In this document: piece by piece, positions 6,464 to 15,180 of the stretch
How positions within the stretch are numbered: the stretch's first letter is position 1
How the letters are laid out: every line of letters starts with the position of its first letter
Assembly (NCBI RefSeq): GCF_019317285.1
Contig: NZ_CP079218.1
Location: forward strand, 4,526,001 to 4,590,000
Length of the DNA: 64,000 nt
Direction: 5' to 3'
Source: Pedobacter sp. D749
GTDB taxonomy: Bacteria > Bacteroidota > Bacteroidia > Sphingobacteriales > Sphingobacteriaceae
Notes under the pieces: model-generated
What the model was told of the DNA's origin: nothing
What the model saw: the letters and a program-made list of their open reading frames with translations, nothing else
Databases searched by the model: none
Made by a program: the position numbers and the translations under genes

Positions 6464-7354
6464 ATGTCGAACATTAAACTCATTATTGAAGAAAGACCCG
6501 CAAATATTGGCAATTTTATGGTTGGCAGGTTGTTGCCTTTTAGAGAGAAACGCATGGTTGGTCCTTTTTCTTTTATCGACCACATGGGGCCAGCTGCAAT
6601 GAGCGATCACGAAAACCTCGACGTTCCACCTCACCCACATATCGGCTTATCTACCTTAACTTTCCTGTTTGAGGGCGAGATTACACATAAGGATAGTTTG
6701 GGTTCAGATATTGTGATTAAACCCGGACAGGTAAACTGGATGACCTCGGGCAGTGGCATTGTACATTCGGAAAGAACTCCTGAATATCTCCGCCATACCG
6801 ATAAAATGCTCCATGGCTTACAGATTTGGGTGGCTTTACCTAAAGATTTAGAACAAATGGAACCTGAGTTTTGCCACGTTGAAGGGGCCGACATTCCAAG
6901 CTGGACTCAAGATGGCGTTAATTTTAAACTGATTGCAGGAGAAGCTTTTGGTCACAAATCTCCGGTTCCGGTATACAGCCCTCTGTATTTTTTAGAGTTA
7001 AAAAGCACTGATCGTCAGAAAGTGAATATTGGCGATTATCTTTTCGGTGAGAGTGCTCTGTATATCTTAGAAGGCGCAATAGAGAGCGATGGGCATATTT
7101 TCGAACCCCGCCAGATTTTAATTGCCAACGATGCCAAACTGTGCGAATTTACCATGCACGCAAATACCACAGTTTACATTTTCGGCGGCGAGCCTTTCCC
7201 TGAAGAACGTTTTATCTACTGGAACTTTGTTGCCTCGGATAGGGAATTAATTGAAAAAGCCAAAATTAAATGGCTGGAGCAAAGTTTCAAACCCGTTCCT
7301 GGTGAAACAGGTTTTGTGCCTTTACCAGATCCTATTAAAAACATTAAACATTAG
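6464..7354 (+). CDS. Pirin family protein (bicupin)
   Basis: 296 residues. The N-terminal cupin carries the pirin motif with metal-ligand residues in PPHPHIGLSTLTFLF and the later HSERTPEYL; the C-terminal cupin ends with IFGGEPFPEERFIYWNFV, a hallmark of the family. Pirins bind a metal, usually iron, and some have quercetin-2,3-dioxygenase activity, while others act as redox-linked regulators; the sequence does not settle which applies. Cytoplasmic, no signal peptide. Its stop overlaps by 4 bp (7351-7354) the stop of the convergent beta-barrel gene. No obvious operon partner. Confidence 0.92.
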   Translation: MSNIKLIIEERPANIGNFMVGRLLPFREKRMVGPFSFIDHMGPAAMSDHENLDVPPHPHIGLSTLTFLFEGEITHKDSLGSDIVIKPGQVNWMTSGSGIVHSERTPEYLRHTDKMLHGLQIWVALPKDLEQMEPEFCHVEGADIPSWTQDGVNFKLIAGEAFGHKSPVPVYSPLYFLELKSTDRQKVNIGDYLFGESALYILEGAIESDGHIFEPRQILIANDAKLCEFTMHANTTVYIFGGEPFPEERFIYWNFVASDRELIEKAKIKWLEQSFKPVPGETGFVPLPDPIKNIKH

Positions 7355-8541
7355 TTCCGTTTAAACAGGTTCATATTTACCGAAACGGCAACACCTGTGG
7401 ATGATAATCTAGAGTTTCCATAGCCAATATCCGTTAACGGGATTTTCATAAATGGTTTAGCGCTTATACTTAAATTATTATTTATTTTATGCTGAAACTC
7501 CACACCGACATTGGCGATACCTAAATAATGCTGGTTCTGATTTCTTACTTCGAAATCTGCAGGACCTTGGTAAGCGCCATTATAAGAATAGCTGTATTTC
7601 TCTTTTAACATTAAATAACTAGATAGGCCTGTACTTACAAAAATAGAATTTCTACGGCCATTAAAAACTTTATAGTTTAAATTTATCGGAATATCAATAA
7701 CATCGCAATTCGCATGAATATTTGTTGGTTTTATGCCGAATACATAGTCTGTATTGGGATTATACAAGCTAAAATCCGAATCGTAAATTTTCTTTGCATA
7801 GGCAGCCCCGGTAGTAACACTTAATTTTTTCGTCAGGATTACAGTCGCTTCTATGCCGAAACCACCACTTAAGCTACTTTGCCCGGATTTTTGCACGCTG
7901 GTTAAATCTGGCGCAGCCAGAATGCTCAACACAAACCGTGATTTTTTCTTAAAAATTGGATCTTTAATTCCTGGTATTTTTCCTTTGACAGATTCAATTG
8001 TAAGATTTTGTTTTTCAAATTCTACTGGTTTTGTTTCAGCACTTATTTCAGGATTATAAATAACATTGGCTAAATAGTTGATCGCATTACTGCTACCCAT
8101 TTCTACAGATTTAATCGAAATTTGATTCGTAAACCCTATTTCGGCTCCTTTTTGGGAATTCCTGGCTTTATTTTTATTATTATTTCCTGCCAATAAACTT
8201 ATTCCCCCATTTTCGTTTGAAGTGGTTTCATCTGCTGGCTTATTAATTAAATTGTCTTTATCATTTAAAAGCTTATCACTTTTTTTGTTTGTTTCTCTTT
8301 TTGTTTTAACCAGTGGCTTGTTCTTAGACTGATCAGCTTTCGGTTTAACCAATAAAAACACCAGCAGCAACATTGCGGCTATCCCAGCCACAGCAGTTAA
8401 CCAAATTAGGGGCACAACCCTCCTTTTTGGTGTTGGATGCAATCTCTCCTCCAGATTATCCCAATCTAAATCATTAAAAGGCAGGTCGGGGTTTTCCAAT
8501 CCATCCTTAAATAATTTATCAATATCTTTTCCCTCTTTCAT
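7351..8541 (-). CDS. Membrane-anchored outer-membrane beta-barrel protein, probable anti-sigma partner
   Basis: 396 residues. Residues 1-41 are a short cytoplasmic segment (LFKDGLENPDLPFNDLDWDN), residues 42-65 form one transmembrane helix, and a long Asn/Lys-rich periplasmic linker follows to about residue 200. The C-terminal ~190 residues alternate polar and apolar positions like a PorT-type outer-membrane beta-barrel domain and end in NMNLFKRN. The start codon overlaps the stop of the ECF sigma gene by 4 bp (8538-8541), so the two are translationally coupled. In Bacteroidota such sigma-adjacent membrane proteins usually act as anti-sigma factors; that role is inferred here, since the cytoplasmic part is too short to classify firmly. 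Confidence 0.75.
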   Translation of the reverse strand: MKEGKDIDKLFKDGLENPDLPFNDLDWDNLEERLHPTPKRRVVPLIWLTAVAGIAAMLLLVFLLVKPKADQSKNKPLVKTKRETNKKSDKLLNDKDNLINKPADETTSNENGGISLLAGNNNKNKARNSQKGAEIGFTNQISIKSVEMGSSNAINYLANVIYNPEISAETKPVEFEKQNLTIESVKGKIPGIKDPIFKKKSRFVLSILAAPDLTSVQKSGQSSLSGGFGIEATVILTKKLSVTTGAAYAKKIYDSDFSLYNPNTDYVFGIKPTNIHANCDVIDIPINLNYKVFNGRRNSIFVSTGLSSYLMLKEKYSYSYNGAYQGPADFEVRNQNQHYLGIANVGVEFQHKINNNLSISAKPFMKIPLTDIGYGNSRLSSTGVAVSVNMNLFKRN

Positions 8542-9176
8542 TGCATATTTGTGTTTAACCTTACCTGTAAAAGGTTTCTATCTACTTCCGAATTCCTTAC
8601 CTGGTAAGTTTTCGCATCTGTAGCTTTTAACATTTCCTGTAATTTTTGCCTTGCCTTAAACAGGTTAGATTTTGATGTACCTACCGATATCCCAAGCATT
8701 TCGGCAATTTCTTCATGGCTGTAACCATCTATTGCAAAAAGGTTAAAAACGGTACGGTATGCCGGACTGAGCTTTTGAACTAAGGTTAATAAATCATTGT
8801 AGGCAAGCTTATCGTATATAGAACTTACCTGCACAATATTTTCATGATCCTCAATATCTACGTGATCAGCAAATTTTAAATTGGCACGATAATAATCAAT
8901 GGCAGTATTGGTTATTATGCGCCCAAGCCAGGGCAAAAAAGCCTTAGAAGGCTCATACTTGGTTATATTTTTAAAAGCTTTAAAAAATCCATCATTCAAT
9001 ATACCTGCGGCATCTAACCGATCGTTTGTATAACGCAAACAAATGCCCATAGCAAAGCTATAGAAATGTTTGTATAGTGCTTTCTGACTATCTCTTTCAT
9101 TTCTAATGCAGCCCTGAATGTATTTTTGTATAATTCCTTCACTATCGCGGCTAGCGGTCACAAGTTCTCCTTTCAA
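8538..9176 (-). CDS. ECF-type RNA polymerase sigma factor
   Basis: 212 residues with both sigma-70 domains: region 2 around LYKHFYSFAMGICLRYTNDR and FLPWLGRIITNTAIDYYR, and region 4 with the helix-turn-helix GYSHEEIAEMLGISVGTSKS followed by NLFKARQKL. It redirects RNA polymerase to a small regulon, normally under control of a membrane partner encoded downstream. The next gene overlaps by 4 bp and encodes a single-pass membrane protein with a C-terminal beta-barrel domain, consistent with that arrangement. The divergently transcribed lipoprotein gene at 9353 could be a target, but I cannot identify a shared promoter sequence. Confidence 0.93.
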   Translation of the reverse strand: MKGELVTASRDSEGIIQKYIQGCIRNERDSQKALYKHFYSFAMGICLRYTNDRLDAAGILNDGFFKAFKNITKYEPSKAFLPWLGRIITNTAIDYYRANLKFADHVDIEDHENIVQVSSIYDKLAYNDLLTLVQKLSPAYRTVFNLFAIDGYSHEEIAEMLGISVGTSKSNLFKARQKLQEMLKATDAKTYQVRNSEVDRNLLQVRLNTNMQ

Positions 9177-9352
9177 AATAAATTACGATGAGGAACAACG
9201 AAAGGTTGCTTCAAAAATTACTTTTTTTTAAAATATTTTATATTATTCATTTTGGTCTAAAAATCTCCATTATACAAGCAACCATTTACAACTTGGGGGC
9301 GTAATAGCAGCATATCAATTTTTATTAAAGTTAAAACTAAAAACGAAATGTT

Positions 9353-10222
9353 ATGCTAATCTACTTAAAAAGAAACCTATTGGCTGTTGTATGTGTAGCC
9401 ATGGTATTTATGGCCTGCAAAAAAAATAATTCAGAAGACCCTACACCCGCGGGTAATAACAAAAAAGGTATCCAACTGGCAACAGATGCGAAATTCGGAT
9501 CCGTAATAACGGATAAAGACGGCAAAACCCTATACTTTTTTGCAAACGATGCTGCAGGTACGCCAACCTGTACTGATGGTTGTGAAACCGCCTGGCCACT
9601 TTACTACTCAGCAGATGCCAGTACCGATTTAAACCTGAACAAAGCAGAAGTTGGTGAGGTTACCCGCGCTGACGGCCGTAAACAAAGCACTTACCGTGGT
9701 TACCCGCTTTATTATTACGCTGGTGATGCCTCAAAAGGTGAAATTAAAGGTGATGGTGTTGGTGGCATCTGGTTTGTAGCCAAACCCGATTATTCGTTAA
9801 TGCTGGCTAATGCACAATTGGTTGGAGTAGTTGATGGCAAAAATATCAATTACACCAGTACTTATGCTGTTGGCGACGGAAAAACCATTTACTTAACCGA
9901 TAGCAAAGGACGTACGTTGTATGCTTTTGCACCAGACAAAAATGGCGTAAATACATACACCAAGAGTGCAACACAAGAAGGTATTTGGCCAGTGTATGAA
10001 TCTGAAGTGCTTAACGTACCTTCTGCGATAACAAAAACCGATGTTGGTGTAATTACTGTAGCTACAATTAGCAAAAAACAGTTAACCTATAAAGGATGGC
10101 CATTGTACTACTGGGCATCAGATGTAAAAAGAGGTGATAACCTGGGCATAGTAATCGGAAGAGGGCCAGGTTTAACTTGGCCTGTATTACAACTAAATGC
10201 TACTGTTGCCCCTGCACAATAA
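9353..10222 (+). CDS. Lipoprotein with Lipoprotein_15 (secreted repeat) modules
   Basis: 289 residues. The N-terminus has a lipoprotein signal (VCVAMVFMACKK) with the acylated Cys at residue 22. The rest contains two halves, each with paired motifs of the Lipoprotein_15 family: DGKTLYFFANDAAGTP with CTDGCETAWP, then STYRGYPLYYYAGDASKG; in the second half KGRTLYAFAPDKNG with GIWPVY, then LTYKGWPLYYWASD. The Cys pair of the first half is absent in the second. The family is secreted or surface-attached and of unknown molecular function. A strong terminator follows at 10249-10280. Divergent from the ECF sigma gene, with 176 bp between them. Confidence 0.88.
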   Translation: MLIYLKRNLLAVVCVAMVFMACKKNNSEDPTPAGNNKKGIQLATDAKFGSVITDKDGKTLYFFANDAAGTPTCTDGCETAWPLYYSADASTDLNLNKAEVGEVTRADGRKQSTYRGYPLYYYAGDASKGEIKGDGVGGIWFVAKPDYSLMLANAQLVGVVDGKNINYTSTYAVGDGKTIYLTDSKGRTLYAFAPDKNGVNTYTKSATQEGIWPVYESEVLNVPSAITKTDVGVITVATISKKQLTYKGWPLYYWASDVKRGDNLGIVIGRGPGLTWPVLQLNATVAPAQ

Positions 10223-10248
10223 AATATTTGAGTTAGGCGGGTTAGGAC

Positions 10249-10280
10249 GGTCGGCTGTGTTTTCGCAGCCGGCCTTTTTT
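10249..10280 (+). terminator. Terminator between the lipoprotein and HIT genes
   Basis: 9-bp stem GGTCGGCTG (10249-10257) with CAGCCGGCC (10266-10274), then six T. It overlaps the 3' end of the convergent HIT gene by 2 bp. Confidence 0.8.
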
Positions 10281-10677
10281 ATACAGCTAATAAAGCCTGC
10301 TTAATTTTCTCAGCAGCCTCAGCCAATTCTTCGTTCGTTGGTTTTAATTTTTCTTTGCTAAAGTTCATATCGCTTACACTATTCATCGGTATTAAATGGA
10401 TATGTGCGTGCGGAACTTCTAATCCGATTACCGAAACACCTACCTTTTTACAAGGGAAAGCAATTTTTACACCTTTGGCCACAATCTTCGCGAACATCCA
10501 TAAACCAACATATAAATCCTCATCCATATCGAAGATATAGTCGGTTTCAATTTTAGGGATCACCAATACATGCCCTGCAGTTAATGGATGAACATCTAAA
10601 AAAGCTAAATATTCTACAGTTTCGGCTACAACATGTGCAGGGATTTCGCCTGCGACGATTTTTGAAAAGACAGTCAT
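10279..10677 (-). CDS. HIT-family nucleotide hydrolase/transferase
   Basis: 132 residues, standard length for an HinT-like protein. The defining histidine triad HAHIHLIP is at residues 90-97, preceded by FSKIVAGEIPAHVV at the N-terminus and LVIPKIETDY in the nucleotide-binding part. Members hydrolyse adenosine phosphoramidates or related nucleotides in the cytoplasm. greA lies 88 bp upstream on the same strand, and in several Bacteroidota these two genes are neighbours, so they may share a transcript; the 10678-10765 gap contains a hairpin repeat that could reduce read-through. Confidence 0.95.
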   Translation of the reverse strand: MTVFSKIVAGEIPAHVVAETVEYLAFLDVHPLTAGHVLVIPKIETDYIFDMDEDLYVGLWMFAKIVAKGVKIAFPCKKVGVSVIGLEVPHAHIHLIPMNSVSDMNFSKEKLKPTNEELAEAAEKIKQALLAV

Positions 10678-10713
10678 AAGGTGGAAGGTTAAAAGGTGGA
10701 AGGTTTAGGGTTA

Positions 10714-10759
10714 AGCGTTTGGCGATAGGCGTTTTAATAATCGCTTACCGCCAAACGCT
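10714..10759. repeat. Hairpin repeat between greA and the HIT gene
   Basis: Perfect 11-bp arms AGCGTTTGGCG (10714-10724) and CGCCAAACGCT (10749-10759), preceded by a short tandem duplication of GGTGGAAGGTT at 10680-10704. A related sequence occurs near 20945. It may act as a terminator for greA, but lacks a clean T run. Confidence 0.55.
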
Positions 10760-10765
10760 ATTCGC

Positions 10766-11239
10766 TTATCTAGAAATTTCGAGCACTTCAAACTGCATTT
10801 TACCTGCGGGTACTTCAATTTCGGCAAACTCGCCTACCGATTTACCCAATAATCCTTGCGCAATCGGCGATTTTACAGAAATTTTCCCGGTTTTTAAATC
10901 AGCTTCACTTTCTGCCACCAACTGGTAAGTCATGGTTGCACCGTTTTTAACATTTTTTATTTTTACGATAGACAATGCCAGCACTTTTGATAAATCCAAT
11001 TTAGACTCATCAATTAAACGTGCATTTGCCAGCGTATTTTTTAATTTTGAAATTTTTGCTTCATGCAAACCTTGCGCTTCTTTAGCAGCATCGTATTCTG
11101 CATTCTCCGATAAATCACCTTTATCCCTTGCTTCTGCAATTGCTTTAGATATAAGCTGACGACCGGTGGTTGTTAAATAATGAACTTCCTCTTTTAATTT
11201 ATCTAACCCTTCTTGGGTGTAGTATGTTACCTCTGTCAT
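10766..11239 (-). CDS. greA: Transcription elongation factor GreA
   Basis: 157 residues from the ATG at 11239; an in-frame ATG at 11260 would add seven residues not typical of the family. The N-terminal coiled-coil shows MTEVTYYTQEGLDKLKEE, and the tip loop has GDLSENAEYDAAKEA with the acidic pair D42 and E45, equivalent to the residues that coordinate Mg2+ in the RNA polymerase active site. The C-terminal FKBP-like domain holds SPIAQGLLGKSVGE. GreA stimulates cleavage of backtracked RNA. A terminator-like hairpin sits in its leader (11278-11311) just after a weak promoter box, which may attenuate expression. Confidence 0.97.
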   Translation of the reverse strand: MTEVTYYTQEGLDKLKEEVHYLTTTGRQLISKAIAEARDKGDLSENAEYDAAKEAQGLHEAKISKLKNTLANARLIDESKLDLSKVLALSIVKIKNVKNGATMTYQLVAESEADLKTGKISVKSPIAQGLLGKSVGEFAEIEVPAGKMQFEVLEISR

Positions 11240-11277
11240 TGCTCTATTAATTTTATTCAAACGCTATAAAAAACAAA

Positions 11278-11311
11278 CAAGACTATATAGTTGGTTTGCT
11301 ACATAGTCTTG
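11278..11311 (-). promoter_or_regulatory. Terminator-like hairpin in the greA leader
   Basis: Read on the minus strand, CAAGACTATGTAG (11311-11299) pairs with CTATATAGTCTTG (11290-11278) with one mismatch and is followed directly by TTTGTTTTTT. A promoter-like box TATCTTCG lies just upstream (11324-11331), so the hairpin would be at the very 5' end of the greA transcript, where it could act as an attenuator. Confidence 0.5.
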
Positions 11312-11540
11312 CTTCAATTATAACGAAGATAAAATGTGGAAATTACAAAAGCAAATAAATACTCATGATTTTTACGATTTAAGGATTAATGAGATTTAAT
11401 ATACCTTAAAACAGGATGATGGAGAACAGATACGAATCAACACCAACCCTTTAGACTTAACCACTAAACGCAACATTAAATCACAAACTCACTTAAAATC
11501 CAATCATTAGTTTTAATTTAGCTTAAATTATTCTTAAAAA

Positions 11541-13421
11541 ATGAAAAAGTTATTTTCTATCGCTCTGCTCCTCAGTCTGGGCGGATATATGGCTTCGGCC
11601 CAGGAGCTCTATATGCCCCGGAATATCAAAGCGGCATACGCCAAAGGCACACGCTCAATGAATGGAAAACCCGGTCAAAATTACTGGCAGAACCATGGTA
11701 AATACAACATGGATATTAAGGTAGACGCCGAAACCAAAGTAGTTAGCGGTAAAGAAGAAATTTTATACAGCAACAACAGTACCGATACCTTAAAAAACCT
11801 GGCCATCCGCTTTGTAAACAACCTGCATAAACCAACTTCGCCAAGAAGTGGCGCTGTAAGTGAAGACTTTTTGAGTACGGGTCTAAATATTATCGCTTTT
11901 TCGGTAAATGGCGAAACCTATAAAGTGGATAGCAAAAGCTGGGGAACAGTTGGTAATGTACCGCTAAGGAAACCTTTATTGCCAAAATCGAAAATTACAG
12001 TTAAAATAGAGTGGGATTACCCGTTATCAAAAGAAAGTGGCCGTGAAGGGCAGATTGACCCCAACTCGTTTTTTGTAGCTTATAGCTATCCGCGCATATC
12101 GGTATACGATGATTATAATGGTTGGGACCGCATTCCACATACTGATAGAGCCGAGTTTTATAACGATTTTAACGATTACGAATTCTCCATCAAAGCCCCT
12201 AAAAACTATGTGGTATATGCCACAGGAGATTTCCTGAACCCGGATGAGGTGTTACAACCCGAAATTTCTGCACGTTTAAAAAAATCGTACAATGGCGATG
12301 AGGTGATCCACATTGCTACCGAGCAGGAAATGAAGGATGGTAAAGTAACCCAGCAAAAAGACTGGAATACCTGGAAATTTGCGGTTAATCACATTACAGA
12401 TGTTACTTTTGCCTTAAGTAACCACTATGTTTGGGATGGCGCGAGTGTAATTGTAGATAAAAAAACCAACCGCAGATCGAGCGCTCAGGCAGCATATAAT
12501 CCAACCACCGGAAAAGACTTTGTTAACTCGGTTAAATACAATTTGAACGCTTTAGACTGGTTCTCAAATAATTGGCCTGGCATCCCCTATCCTTATGTAA
12601 AAACGATTGCTTTTCAGGGTTTTGCTGATATGGAATACCCAATGATGGTAAACGATTCTCAGTTTGGCGATCCTATTTTTGCACAGTTGGTTCAAGACCA
12701 CGAAGTGGCGCATACTTACTTTCCCTTCTATATGGGCATTAACGAAACCCGTTACGCTTATATGGATGAAGGCTGGGCCACTACCTTCGAATATTTAATT
12801 GGTATTGCCGAGCACGGCAAGCAAGCTGCTGATGATTTTTACAAGAAATTTAGAGTTGATGAATATATTAACGATAAATCTACAGAAGAAGATCAGCCGG
12901 TAATTTCAATGTCCGACCAGGTTTCGGGAGCTGGTTATGGAAATAACTCTTATGGAAAAGCGTCGTTATCTTACCTTGCGTTAAAGGATATGCTTGGAGA
13001 TGCCTTATTCAAAAAAGCATTACATACCTATATGAGCAACTGGAATGGCAAGCACCCAATTCCATGGGATTATTTTAATTCGATGAATGCAGGTTCTGGC
13101 CAGGATTTAAACTGGTTTTTCCAAAACTGGTTCTTTACCAACAACTATCTTGATTTAGCGATTAGCAAAGTAACGTCTGCACAAGGAAAATCGACAGTAG
13201 CTGTTAAAAATGTTGGTGGTTTTGTAATTCCTTTTGATGTAGTAGTCACTTATGCTGATGGAAAAGTTAATACCATACACCAAACACCAGCGGTTTGGAA
13301 AGCAAACCAGAAAGAAGTTAATATTATAGTTAACACCACTAAAAAAATAACGGCAATCAGTTTGGATAACGGCATATTTGTAGATGCTACGCCGAGAGAC
13401 AATGTTTGGGAAGCAAAATAA
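11541..13421 (+). CDS. Secreted M1-family metallopeptidase (aminopeptidase N-like)
   Basis: 626 residues with a signal peptide ending near MASAQ. The zinc site is complete: H387-E388-V-A-H391 and, 18 residues further, E410 in YMDEGWATTF. The substrate motif preceding it is GFADMEYPMM, the equivalent of the GAMEN exopeptidase loop with a changed sequence. Residues 50-270 form the N-terminal beta-sheet domain. It would trim N-terminal amino acids from peptides in the periplasm or outside the cell. The gene is monocistronic, with an 18-bp inverted repeat directly after it serving both convergent genes. Confidence 0.95.
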   Translation: MKKLFSIALLLSLGGYMASAQELYMPRNIKAAYAKGTRSMNGKPGQNYWQNHGKYNMDIKVDAETKVVSGKEEILYSNNSTDTLKNLAIRFVNNLHKPTSPRSGAVSEDFLSTGLNIIAFSVNGETYKVDSKSWGTVGNVPLRKPLLPKSKITVKIEWDYPLSKESGREGQIDPNSFFVAYSYPRISVYDDYNGWDRIPHTDRAEFYNDFNDYEFSIKAPKNYVVYATGDFLNPDEVLQPEISARLKKSYNGDEVIHIATEQEMKDGKVTQQKDWNTWKFAVNHITDVTFALSNHYVWDGASVIVDKKTNRRSSAQAAYNPTTGKDFVNSVKYNLNALDWFSNNWPGIPYPYVKTIAFQGFADMEYPMMVNDSQFGDPIFAQLVQDHEVAHTYFPFYMGINETRYAYMDEGWATTFEYLIGIAEHGKQAADDFYKKFRVDEYINDKSTEEDQPVISMSDQVSGAGYGNNSYGKASLSYLALKDMLGDALFKKALHTYMSNWNGKHPIPWDYFNSMNAGSGQDLNWFFQNWFFTNNYLDLAISKVTSAQGKSTVAVKNVGGFVIPFDVVVTYADGKVNTIHQTPAVWKANQKEVNIIVNTTKKITAISLDNGIFVDATPRDNVWEAK

Positions 13422-13433
13422 TTAACAGCTTGT

Positions 13434-13475
13434 AATTTTCAGTTGGCAGTTTGATATAACTGCCAACTGAAAATT
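13434..13475. terminator. Bidirectional hairpin between convergent genes
   Basis: Perfect 18-bp inverted repeat: 13434-13451 with 13458-13475, loop of 6 nt. A degenerate AACTGAAAACTGCAAACT tail follows. Related AACTG-type repeats occur at 15240-15282. It probably terminates both the peptidase and the OsmC transcripts. Confidence 0.6.
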
Positions 13476-13494
13476 GTAAACTGAAAACTGCAAA

Positions 13495-13962
13495 CTAGTA
13501 ACTCAGAACCGGCTCGTGTTTAACCGGGAAATTCAATGAATTGGCAATAAAACACATTTTGTTTGCTTCATGATGTAGCGATGCTGCAAGTTCGTAATGT
13601 GCCTTATCGGCTATTAAAACCTGCGGATGAAGCGTAACTTCTTTAAATCTCCCGCTTCCATCAGCCAATTCTTCCATTGTACCTACTGCTTCATCTTTAT
13701 AATCGATAACTACGATTTCGTTCTTAGAGCATAGATGCAAATACCAGAGCATGTGGCAACTCGAAATTGATGCCAATAAGAGGTCTTCGGGATTATATTT
13801 AGATTTATCGCCCAAAAAGGCAGAATCTGATGAACCGGAAATATCAGCCTTGCCTTTTACTGAAATAACATAATCGCGATCGTACGAACGGTAATCCATC
13901 GTACCCGAGCCTTTATTGCCCGTCCAGGTAACTGTAGTTGAATATAAGTGATCTTTCGGCAT
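13495..13962 (-). CDS. OsmC family protein (hydroperoxide reductase-like)
   Basis: 155 residues. The conserved peroxidatic Cys is in NPEDLLLASISSCHMLWYL, and a second Cys occurs in the helix region as NKMCFIANSLN, giving the two-Cys pattern of OsmC/Ohr-like proteins. These cytoplasmic enzymes reduce organic hydroperoxides with thiol or lipoyl electrons. The helix also has a Cys in WYLHLC. No regulator is encoded nearby. The gene is single, with convergent M1 peptidase downstream and repeats upstream. Confidence 0.9.
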   Translation of the reverse strand: MPKDHLYSTTVTWTGNKGSGTMDYRSYDRDYVISVKGKADISGSSDSAFLGDKSKYNPEDLLLASISSCHMLWYLHLCSKNEIVVIDYKDEAVGTMEELADGSGRFKEVTLHPQVLIADKAHYELAASLHHEANKMCFIANSLNFPVKHEPVLSY

Positions 13963-14036
13963 GATAAAATTGGTTAGATTATATAGCCAATTTAAGAAAA
14001 TAAAATGGAGATTTCCTGTTTTTTGCGCCTACTTCC

Positions 14037-14069
14037 AAACCTATGAGGTTTCGAAAACCTCATAGGTTT
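14037..14069. repeat. Palindromic intergenic repeat
   Basis: Perfect 15-bp arms AAACCTATGAGGTTT (14037-14051) and AAACCTCATAGGTTT (14055-14069). Lies in the OsmC upstream region. Confidence 0.6.
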
Positions 14070-14084
14070 TTATAGGTGGTGAAT

Positions 14085-14190
14085 ATTATTTGAAAAGCAG
14101 GGTTCGGTTGTACTTCGGTTCCGAAAGCCCTGCTATCTCTTCAAGTCCTCGCTGCGCTGTGGGCTTTCCGCTCTATCAGGTTTAGTTAAC
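14085..14190 (+). repeat. Intergenic repeat R5, copy related to 59191-59290
   Basis: GAAAAGCAGGGTTCGG, TTCCGAAAGCCCTGCTAT and a closing ATCAGGTTTA match, in the same order, the repeat near 59200 (GAAAAGCAGGATTC, ATCCGAAAGTCCTGCCAT, GTCAGGTTTA). Confidence 0.55.
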
Positions 14191-14216
14191 AAAGACTTTC
14201 GAAGTCTGCAGAATAA

Positions 14217-14245
14217 ACCTCGCAGGTTTTAAAAACCTGCGAGGT
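14217..14245. repeat. Palindrome downstream of the dehydrogenase gene
   Basis: Perfect 14-bp arms ACCTCGCAGGTTTT (14217-14230) and AAAACCTGCGAGGT (14232-14245), immediately beyond the stop at 14251. Can act as terminator for the minus-strand gene. Confidence 0.6.
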
Positions 14246-14250
14246 CTTGA

Positions 14251-15180
14251 TTAGCTAAAACTAAGCCCCTTTAATTTTTCAGCTAAGACTTCCGAGATCT
14301 TACGGTACGAATCAAAGGTCCAGCCACCCACATGTGGTGTTAAAATCACTTTTTCGTTATTCTTTAATTCATTATACCAGGGCTGTTCACCTAAGGCAGG
14401 GAATTTTTCTGTCTGTAAAACATCTAGCCCTGCCCCTAATATCTTTCCAGTTTTTATCGCGTTAAGTACCGCTGGCGTGCTCACAATTTCACCCCTGGCG
14501 GTATTGATAAAAAAAATAGGCTTCTTGAAGTGGAAAAAATATTCATCATCAACCATTTGTTTGGTTTCTGCAGTTAGTGGAATATGCAAACTGAGCACAT
14601 CACTGTGTTTTACAATTTCTTCCATGCTTACTTCACGGGCAAAAGCATCGCTAAAACTTGTTTTATATTTATCGTAAGCCATTACATCCACCTCAAAACC
14701 TGCCAGTTTTTTCGCAAAACTCTGCCCCATAAAGCCATAACCAATAATCCCGACTTTTTTGCCTTTCAGTTCATAACCGCGGTTTCCTTCACGGTCCCAA
14801 ATACCATTTCTGATTTCCATATCGGCCCTGCGGAAGTTATTCATCAAAGATAAAAGCAAACCTGTAGCATGTTCGCCAACAGCATCACAATTGCCTTCGG
14901 GTGCATTAATCAATTCAATATTTCTTTCAAAGGCTATTTTATCATCAATATTATCCAAACCAGCCCCTGCCCTGGCTACAAACTTTAAATTCGGAGCAGC
15001 AGCAAAAATTTCGGCATCTATCCTAAATTTAGTCCTTACGGCAATACCAGTATAATCTTTTATTTTATCTAAAGTTTGTTGACGGGTAATCTGCGGTTCA
15101 TCATCAACCTGGTAGCCCATAGCTATGGCCTGTTCTTTAAATACAGGGTGCAAATCATCAACAATTAATATTTTATTCAT
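14251..15180 (-). CDS. D-isomer 2-hydroxyacid dehydrogenase (phosphoglycerate dehydrogenase-like)
   Basis: 309 residues from the ATG at 15180 (MNKILIVDDLHPVF); an upstream in-frame ATG at 15207 adds nine unlikely residues. The NAD-binding Rossmann motif is GIIGYGFMGQSFAKKL, preceded by the typical NAPEGNCDAVGEHATGLLLS. Catalytic residues are visible: Arg in INTARGEIV, Glu in the following segment, and His in LTPHVGGWT. It would interconvert a 2-hydroxyacid and a 2-ketoacid with NAD(H); serine biosynthesis is possible, but it lacks the C-terminal ACT domain of long SerA, so the substrate is open. Monocistronic. Confidence 0.88.
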   Translation of the reverse strand: MNKILIVDDLHPVFKEQAIAMGYQVDDEPQITRQQTLDKIKDYTGIAVRTKFRIDAEIFAAAPNLKFVARAGAGLDNIDDKIAFERNIELINAPEGNCDAVGEHATGLLLSLMNNFRRADMEIRNGIWDREGNRGYELKGKKVGIIGYGFMGQSFAKKLAGFEVDVMAYDKYKTSFSDAFAREVSMEEIVKHSDVLSLHIPLTAETKQMVDDEYFFHFKKPIFFINTARGEIVSTPAVLNAIKTGKILGAGLDVLQTEKFPALGEQPWYNELKNNEKVILTPHVGGWTFDSYRKISEVLAEKLKGLSFS

